Positions 57,501 to 64,000 of a DNA stretch of 64,000 nt are shown here, in pieces (the first letter of the stretch is position 1; every line of letters begins with the position of its first letter). The stretch lies in NCBI RefSeq assembly GCF_037975245.1, contig NC_092574.1, positions 12,671,213-12,735,212 of the forward strand, read 5' to 3'. Position numbers and translations under genes: made by a program. Origin of the DNA: Apostichopus japonicus (Eukaryota > Echinodermata > Holothuroidea > Aspidochirotida > Stichopodidae). The notes beneath the pieces were generated by a model. The model had not been told where the DNA came from. It searched no databases and saw only the letters and a program-made list of their open reading frames with translations.

Positions 57501-60500
57501 ATCTAATGGATTTAGCAGGCTCTTATTCTCAACATGATTATACTGTACCATGTCATTCATTTGTCTCTTAATGCACCTTGAGGTGAATCAACAGTCAGTT
57601 GACATCATTCACAGGTCCACTCTTTCATCATGATTCCGTAATTACCTGTAAGATTGTAACGTCATGACAAGGGACTCCTCTATCTAACGTTTATAATGAC
57701 TTTTTCATCTTGTTTATCCGCAGGTTTCTTGTTTTTTTTTCCCTATCAGCCAGACCTAATGAATTTCCAATATCTCTGATCAAATAAACTCCTAAGATCA
57801 TTCTTAGCTTTCCATATATCAGTTGGTTGGTTTTAAATAAATCTCAAATTAGCTCATATGATGAGTGAAATGTGTGTTCTCTCCATCTTGAAATTCCAAA
57901 TACCATCTTCTCTGTTCAACAAAGACACACTCGGTTTGCTATACTGCCTTTATTTCAAATACACATAGAGTAGTAAAGATAACCAGGGTACTGTAGGTAC
58001 TCCATACATTCCAACATGCAAAGCCCTAGAAGCAATTTGTGACCGTTTATTCCGTCTGGGAATGAGAGGTTTGACATCTATGAATTGAGGAGTCATTGCC
58101 TGGGGGTAGTAAACTAGACAGATGTTTCAAAAGTAAAGAGAGAAGAATAAACCTAAACCAGAGTATACGCACTCACGAAAGCATTTTATCTTCACAAACT
58201 TTCAAAGATATATTGATTTCAGTCTTGCAAAGACTCCGCGAGAACAAGTGATGTTAAACAAGGAATGCCAGACGCTGCTGAGTCGTCGAAAAGCTATTAA
58301 AAATCTTGCAGCAAAGCCGTTGTACGGTAGCACTGATGAAAACAAATCTTGTGCTCAAAATGACAATAATTAATATCTTCAAAACATCTTCTTTTCACAT
58401 TGTCGTACAAAATCATCCCCGAGTAAAAAAGACGTCAGCAAATTTCTTCCGATGTTATAACAAGGATTACATTAAAAAAAAACATTACATTTCTCTGTAC
58501 AGATCTTTTTATGCCTCTCACATGAAAACAGCATCAGAAAACTTAGCTACAAGAATCCCTTCACAAACCAATAGCAACGAGCTCTATCCATTCCAACAGA
58601 AAAACCATAGACATTTCACCTCCATTGCTGAATAGACTGAACAAGTTTCCAAACACATCTGACAACAACTGCTGGAGAACTGCAACTGAATCAGTCAATA
58701 AACAACTTTAATACACCTAAGCAAAACCTCTGCATGTGTTTCATTAATTATTGCGAATTACTCGGAAAAGGAAAGTTTCATATTTCGAAGAACACCTTCG
58801 GAAATCGATGGGAAAGTGAAACTGCTCTATCTGATGTAACCAGGTAGCTCTCTTCTCGACAGGGCCTCTAAACACTTCAACTTAACAATTTCACAATCTA
58901 TATTTCCTGTGGTAACAATTTAATCCTAATAAAGCAATTATGAATGAACTCTACTCATTACAAATGTTTATATCAGCAATATACACACAGCAATTGTGAA
59001 ACACCACGTCACATACGATTTTCCCTTATCAGAATCGACAGGTATTTCAACTTCCTGTAAAGGAGAAAGACTGATGTGCGTAAAAAACTACTGTAGCAAC
59101 TCATTAAGGACTCAATTTAAATACATACGACGCTGCGGACAGCCGTATTAGTTTCAATTAGGACACCGGATAGGGTACAGTAGCGGCATGGTAATGAAGA
59201 AATGATTTGAAATGGAACCCTGAAGGAATTTTATGCGATAACAGAGAGGGCAAGCCCCCAAGGTTACTGGCAATTTATATCAAAAGATTACAGTGGTCAA
59301 TTTCAAAGCAATCTTTAAATCCATCCAATAATTGGAATGAAACTGAATGTTTCATATCAGCAATTTTAAAGAGCCAAATTAGCTCTTCAACTTTCACTGA
59401 CTGGCTGCTGACAAACTGAGCATCTGAGGATGGAGTAATAAACAGAACAGGAAGTCTAATACCTTTACACTGTATGTCTTAAAGCTGTATTCACCGATGA
59501 TGATGACAACAACGTTGGGTTGTACTTTAAAGGTCACTCTGACCAAGCCACAAATAATTGGATACCTTCTCAATATAAACAAAAGACAGTGAGATAATTC
59601 TGCTTTAAACACATTTCTTGTTTTCTATTGTTAGGTCATTAAAACTTAATACTTTACATAGAGCAGAAAAAGTTTACTAACCTCAAAACTTTACTGTACA
59701 GTACCCAGAGCAGTAAAAAACGCTCTCACAAATTTAATGTAAATGTTTAACATTTTATTAATGTGCAAACCTTGGAAGTTCTATGCACTAATGTCTTATT
59801 GTTCTCATTGTAAGTTTGGAGGCTGCAAGCAGGTAACAGATTCTGTTTTCAGACAGGTCTGTATATGATCCTAAAGTACAATAGCACCGGATTTGTAGCA
59901 TATTGAACATCATATTCACATGCAGCTTTTAGAGAGATATTATATGCAGAAAACTGCTCAGGAAAAATGAAGTTATCATAGATGATTAACATCAGGGATT
60001 GCAATAAAGACAAAAGCATTGTATTCTAATAGTCCAAAGATCCCAAAAAGGATTAAAAAGCAGGAGTAATAATGTCCTATTCATATTCCCAAGAAACACG
60101 AGGGTTTTAGTACCATGGATGGGTATACATGAAAACCAACCCATGCTCATATTGTAGATTGTCTCTGTGTACATAGGTGATGAATATGGGTACTATTGAA
60201 TAAAAAGCATTACCACCAAATTAATTTGTCAACTCAAAATATTGTTTCACAGCTCTTTCTACACTTGAAATGGGTCTTTTTTCTTCTTTTTTCTTAGCAA
60301 TGCCTGATACTTTGAGCACCAGCCCACATGAAAGCACAACACAAACATATAGATTGACTGACTGACAGACAGACAAACCAATGTATTGCTTGTGACATAA
60401 TCTTCACTGGCTGTAAGCCAAAATCCTGTGACAACTATGGATGAACTGTATGTAGTACACCAACCTAGATTTATTCGGGAGAGAAACTTTTGAAGTTTAG

Positions 60501-61573
60501 TGAGTTCACTGCCCCTTCACTTTCCCCCAGACCTCTCCTAGTCAACAAAAACTTAAGATAAACTGTATTTGTCAACCTCTTTCTTTGTTCCATAACAACA
60601 ATTGGAAGCCCTTTGGGGGGGGGAGGTGTTGACATAAAAGCTTTAATCTTATTCTGAAAAATAACAAAACTTGACACTACCTCAATGATAATGAGGCACT
60701 TGTGAATCGGCTAATACATGACATATCTGGGGCAAACATGAATCAGAAGGATTAAAATGAAAATGTACCTGATCATGTAAACAACATTATTAGAAACCCT
60801 GCCAGCTATAACAAACACCCCTTGAAGAAGACACAAAAGTAAAACTCAAAACATGACTAAAAAAATATTCATGGGAATTTGATTTGCTCATGAATGTTTT
60901 CCCAATAGTTGGAAGCAGGAAGAATCACAATCCTTACAAAATTTTAAGAAGAAAGGATTTGAATGGAATGTGTTGAGGGTCTTCACATAATAAGAGCGAA
61001 CCCTAGGAAGGCTACCCTCAAAGACTACTGACTTGAAAAGAGAATGTGTCTATGTAGAAAGCAAGAAATGTTCATATAACACACTTGTAGATCTGAGCTT
61101 GTAGGGACCAAGCTTTAAATACTTTTTAAAAATAATATCATTTGATAAATGACCCCAAGTATGCTCCAGAAACGTGTAGGGTTTAACTTTCAAATGAATT
61201 AACCTGGCAATTTCAGATTATTATTTTTCTTCGCTCTCTCTTTTTGGTTTCACGAAAGGGCATACTATGGAGTCACTCTTAACAACCTTGCAAAATTTTG
61301 AGGGAGACAGCGAATTGCAAACTTGGCAATGTCTACAATGCGGATCGCAAAGTCGGAAATTACTATTGTGGTTATAATCGTCCAACACAGCAGCTTACGG
61401 AAACGTTGTACTCAAAGAGGAAGGCAAAGTGAATTAAGCAGATCACACATCCAGAGTCTATGCATGCTAAGTTCTTCAATACTGCCCTCAATTACCTTTC
61501 TGGAACCATTCATACTGTAGTTTTGATTACTATTTTTGGTTTCGATGAAATCGTAACCTATGCATTCATGCAG
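54597..61573. other. Non-coding stretch, 5' side of KLHL8
   Basis: Likely holds the first intron and promoter of KLHL8, whose 5' exon I could not locate. It contains a G-rich block at about 56320-56355 with several G runs. A 109-codon plus-strand ORF (58306-58635) has no homology I recognise and lies in AT-rich DNA. No repeat with clear ends was found. Confidence 0.5.
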
Positions 61574-61634
61574 GCGGAGACTGTGTGTATGTGTGTATGT
61601 ATGTATGTATGTGTGTATGTGTGTGTGTGTGTGA
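61574..61634. repeat. (TG)n and (TATG)n microsatellite
   Basis: Interrupted TGTG and TATG units. The ORFs through it on both strands (poly Cys-Val, poly His-Thr) are artefacts. Confidence 0.95.
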
Positions 61635-61734
61635 CGCCTGGCTTGTAAACACGGTATCTCAAGTAGGGAAGCTTGGACCAATCTAATATTTGGTGTATAT
61701 GAGTACCACATTGAGTAGATGTGCCCTATTTTTT

Positions 61735-63335
61735 GTGGTGCCTATGAAGGTCACCAAAGGTCAGTTAGAGGCCAAAAACCAAAATATTAAAACAAGCAAT
61801 AACTCCCATTGACAGGATCCGACATGGTTGATATTTTGGGACCAGTTGTGAATGGGGTAAGGGATCATTTCAAAACATAACGGTCATGTGATCCAAGGTC
61901 AATAAAGGTCAATCAGGGGTCAAAAACTAGTATTTTTGCAATAACTTGAGAACCAAATGTACGTGAAGGTTGGGAGTTACACTATTGTAATCAGGGAGTC
62001 GACCCGCACCTAGCTGACCTTTGACCTCAGGTTGACCTCCGGTGACCTTTATCAGTTTTTTGGGTTATTTGAATTTTCGTGGCCATAATCGGATCTCAAA
62101 GGTACCTTCCCATCAAAATGGTCCATAGTTGACCCCTGTGTGACCTTCGTGTGCGAAGTTATCAGAGGTCAATGTTTTTGTTTTTTAATAAGTACAGTTA
62201 GGATGGTCGCACAGACTTGTCATGTTGCTTTTTGGAATCAGCGTGTCAAACTACATCTGACCGCGAGGTCAAAAGGTCAAAGGTCAAAGGTCAAATCTTA
62301 AAAAATATTCTCATTTTAGGAGATACGAGGCAAAACAAAACAGAACAAAGAAAAGTTTGTCAATATGTTGATATATGATAGAGCTTTATGTGCTGAATAT
62401 AGGAAACCAACTCCCGCTTCAATCGGACACCCAGTTCTCAAGTTATGAGGGGCCAAAGGTTGGTTTTGATACATTTCTAGCAATAACATTATGTGTGTAC
62501 ATTGTAGGCCAAATAAATTTTAGGACAAAGTGCACCTCATCAAGAGAAACATTTTTGATAAAAACCATCAGGTCATCCAAGGTCATTCAAGGTTGATTAT
62601 GTGCAAAAAAACTGCCAGCCTATGCTAATTTTGCAACAACTGCTAGTCACGAAATCTGACATGGCTGGTATATTAGGACAAGTTGTGAATAAAGTAGGGG
62701 CACATTTTCCAATATAACCGTGATGTGATCTAAGGTCACCAAAGGTCATTTATGGGTCAAAATGTGTTTTTTCTCTCAATAACTTGTGAAACTACCACTG
62801 ACAGGGTCCGACATGGTTGATATTTTGGGACCAGTTGTGAATGGGGTAAGGGATCGTTTCAAAACATAACGGTTATATGATCCAAGGTCAACAAAGGTCA
62901 ATTAGGGGTCAAAAACTAGTATTTTTGCAATAACATGAGAACCAAATGTCCATCAAGGTTGGGATTTTAGGACAGAGTGCACATCATCAAGGGGAACATT
63001 TTTGATAAAAACCATTAGGTCATTCAAGGTCATTCAAGGTTGATTATGTGCAAAAAACTCCCAACTTATGCTAATTTTTGCAACAACTTCTAGTCACGAA
63101 GTCTGACATGGCTGGTATATTAGGACAAGTTGTGAATGAAGTAGGGACACATTTTCCAAAATAACCATGATGTGATCCAAGGTCACCAAAGGTCATTTAT
63201 GGGTCAAAATGTGTTTTCTCCCGATAACTTGTGAAACTACCACTGACAGGGTTGGGAGTTACGCTATTGTAATACAATAGTTGAACTGCATTTGGGTGAC
63301 CTTTGACCTCAGGTTGACCTCCAGTGACCTGTATT
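61735..63335. repeat. Complex repeat array rich in AGGTCA half-sites
   Basis: Three block types recur. Block A (CCGACATGGTTGATATTTTGG, CCAAGGTCAA(T/C)AAAGGTCAAT) is at 61816-61962 and 62806-62955. Block B (GGTCATTCAAGGTTGATTATG, ACATGGCTGGTATATTAGG, GATC(T/C)AAGGTCACC) is at 62533-62806 and 62966-63250. Block C (GTTGGGAGTTAC, TGACCTTTGACCTCAGGTTG) is at 61969-62065 and 63248-63335. The order is A C, then a variable region, then B A B C. AGGTCA or TGACCT occurs many times, including four direct AGGTCA copies at 62266-62293 with spacings of 2, 1 and 1. Confidence 0.9.
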
Positions 63336-64000
63336 AGCTTCTTTCAAGTTGATTCTTTGAAGTTTCGTGAGCATATTCCAATCTAACTTGTCCATAGGTG
63401 GACTCCTCTGCAACCTTAATGTGCGAATTTATTAGAGATTTGGTTTGGTTTTGTAATACTTGGTGTATGGATTCATAACATTGAGTACAAGAACCATATT
63501 GCTTTTGATGGAGGTGTGAATAACCATGTACAGTAGACTGACCTATGTTAGCATGCCATGGTGTTATTGTAACAGCTATAGTTCTGGTTATACTAACAAG
63601 CAGAAGTCTAGTGCATTGAAGTCATCGAAACCTCAATGCATTTTGCATTCTGGTTCTCTTTCTTAGCTAATAACTTGACCACTCTCTGTGCCTGATATTG
63701 TGATATATGTACCCACCATAGGGCAACAGGGAAGAATCTTTTGGGAATTTAAAGAGATTTTAGAATTCTAATTTTTGGGGGTTAGAAAGGAAGGGGGTGG
63801 GGACCACAGATGACCTATTAGGGTCATCAATAGTCCACCTATATTGAAAAACAAATAATAGGGTACTGACACCAAGACTTTTTAAACCTGCCATAACAAA
63901 TTCACCTCTATGAGACACACAACTGTTTAATTCAACACTCCTCAGTACATCCAGGGAAGTGGAGTTTTGAAGCTTTGTGGTATGCAAAAGTTTGAGGGCA
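63336..64000. other. Non-coding stretch at window end
   Basis: No gene supported. A 75-codon minus-strand ORF (63760-63987) has no recognisable features. Confidence 0.5.

Noticed and set aside
58306-58635. 109-codon plus-strand ORF
   Set aside because: No recognised domain, AT-rich composition, no splice signals in context; likely chance.
61412-61711. 99-codon minus-strand ORF with His-Thr repeats
   Set aside because: It reads through a (TG)n and (TATG)n microsatellite and has no other coding signal.

Overview
The window is eukaryotic, from an animal. Coding DNA comes in short exons with GT-AG introns of about 0.4 to 3 kb, the base composition is AT-rich, and most of the sequence is repeats: non-LTR retrotransposon remnants, short inverted-repeat elements, tRNA-like repeats, (TA)n tracts and minisatellites. 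The one gene I can name, KLHL8, is close in length and sequence to the vertebrate protein. I infer a marine deuterostome invertebrate, perhaps an echinoderm, but the species cannot be fixed from sequence alone.

Layout. Positions 1-24.5 kb are almost all repeats. They hold two families of hAT-like MITEs with 8-bp target duplications, a decayed non-LTR retrotransposon interrupted by younger elements (9.2-11.5 kb), tRNA-like repeats flanking (TA)n tracts (5.6 and 13.5-14.3 kb), a 30-bp minisatellite split by a tRNA-derived SINE with a U2 snRNA fragment at its edge (17.2-17.85 kb), a second reverse transcriptase scrap (21.1 kb) and an intact 704-bp inverted-repeat element (22.3-23.0 kb). The only gene candidate there is one signal-peptide-like exon on the minus strand (6.9-7.1 kb).

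From 24.6 to 26.5 kb lies a plus-strand gene for a charged, coiled-coil-rich protein. It can end in two ways: read-through into an intron (420 aa, with an AATAAA over the stop codon) or splicing to a second exon (515 aa). From 27.87 to 36.41 kb there is a direct duplication of a unit of about 4.1 kb. Each copy carries a spliced gene for an unrecognised cysteine-rich, probably secreted protein (336 and 335 aa). The two units are separated by a dispersed repeat that recurs inverted at 39.9-40.3 kb.

From 38.1 to 39.2 kb is a tandem repeat rich in TGACCT half-sites. From 42.1 to 54.5 kb, on the minus strand, lies the complete coding region of KLHL8, a BTB-BACK-Kelch adaptor for CUL3 ubiquitin ligases. 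It has eight coding exons with matching splice phases and encodes 601 aa. One KLHL8 intron contains a tandem array of eight near-identical 104-106 bp units, each a copy of the preceding exon's 3' end with its splice donor. The last part of the window (54.6-64 kb) shows no gene I can support. It ends in a repeat array (61.7-63.3 kb) packed with AGGTCA nuclear-receptor half-sites, including DR1 and DR2 spacings.

The genes do not form an obvious pathway. The most unusual structures are the splice-donor array in KLHL8, the duplicated cysteine-rich gene and the AGGTCA-rich arrays.
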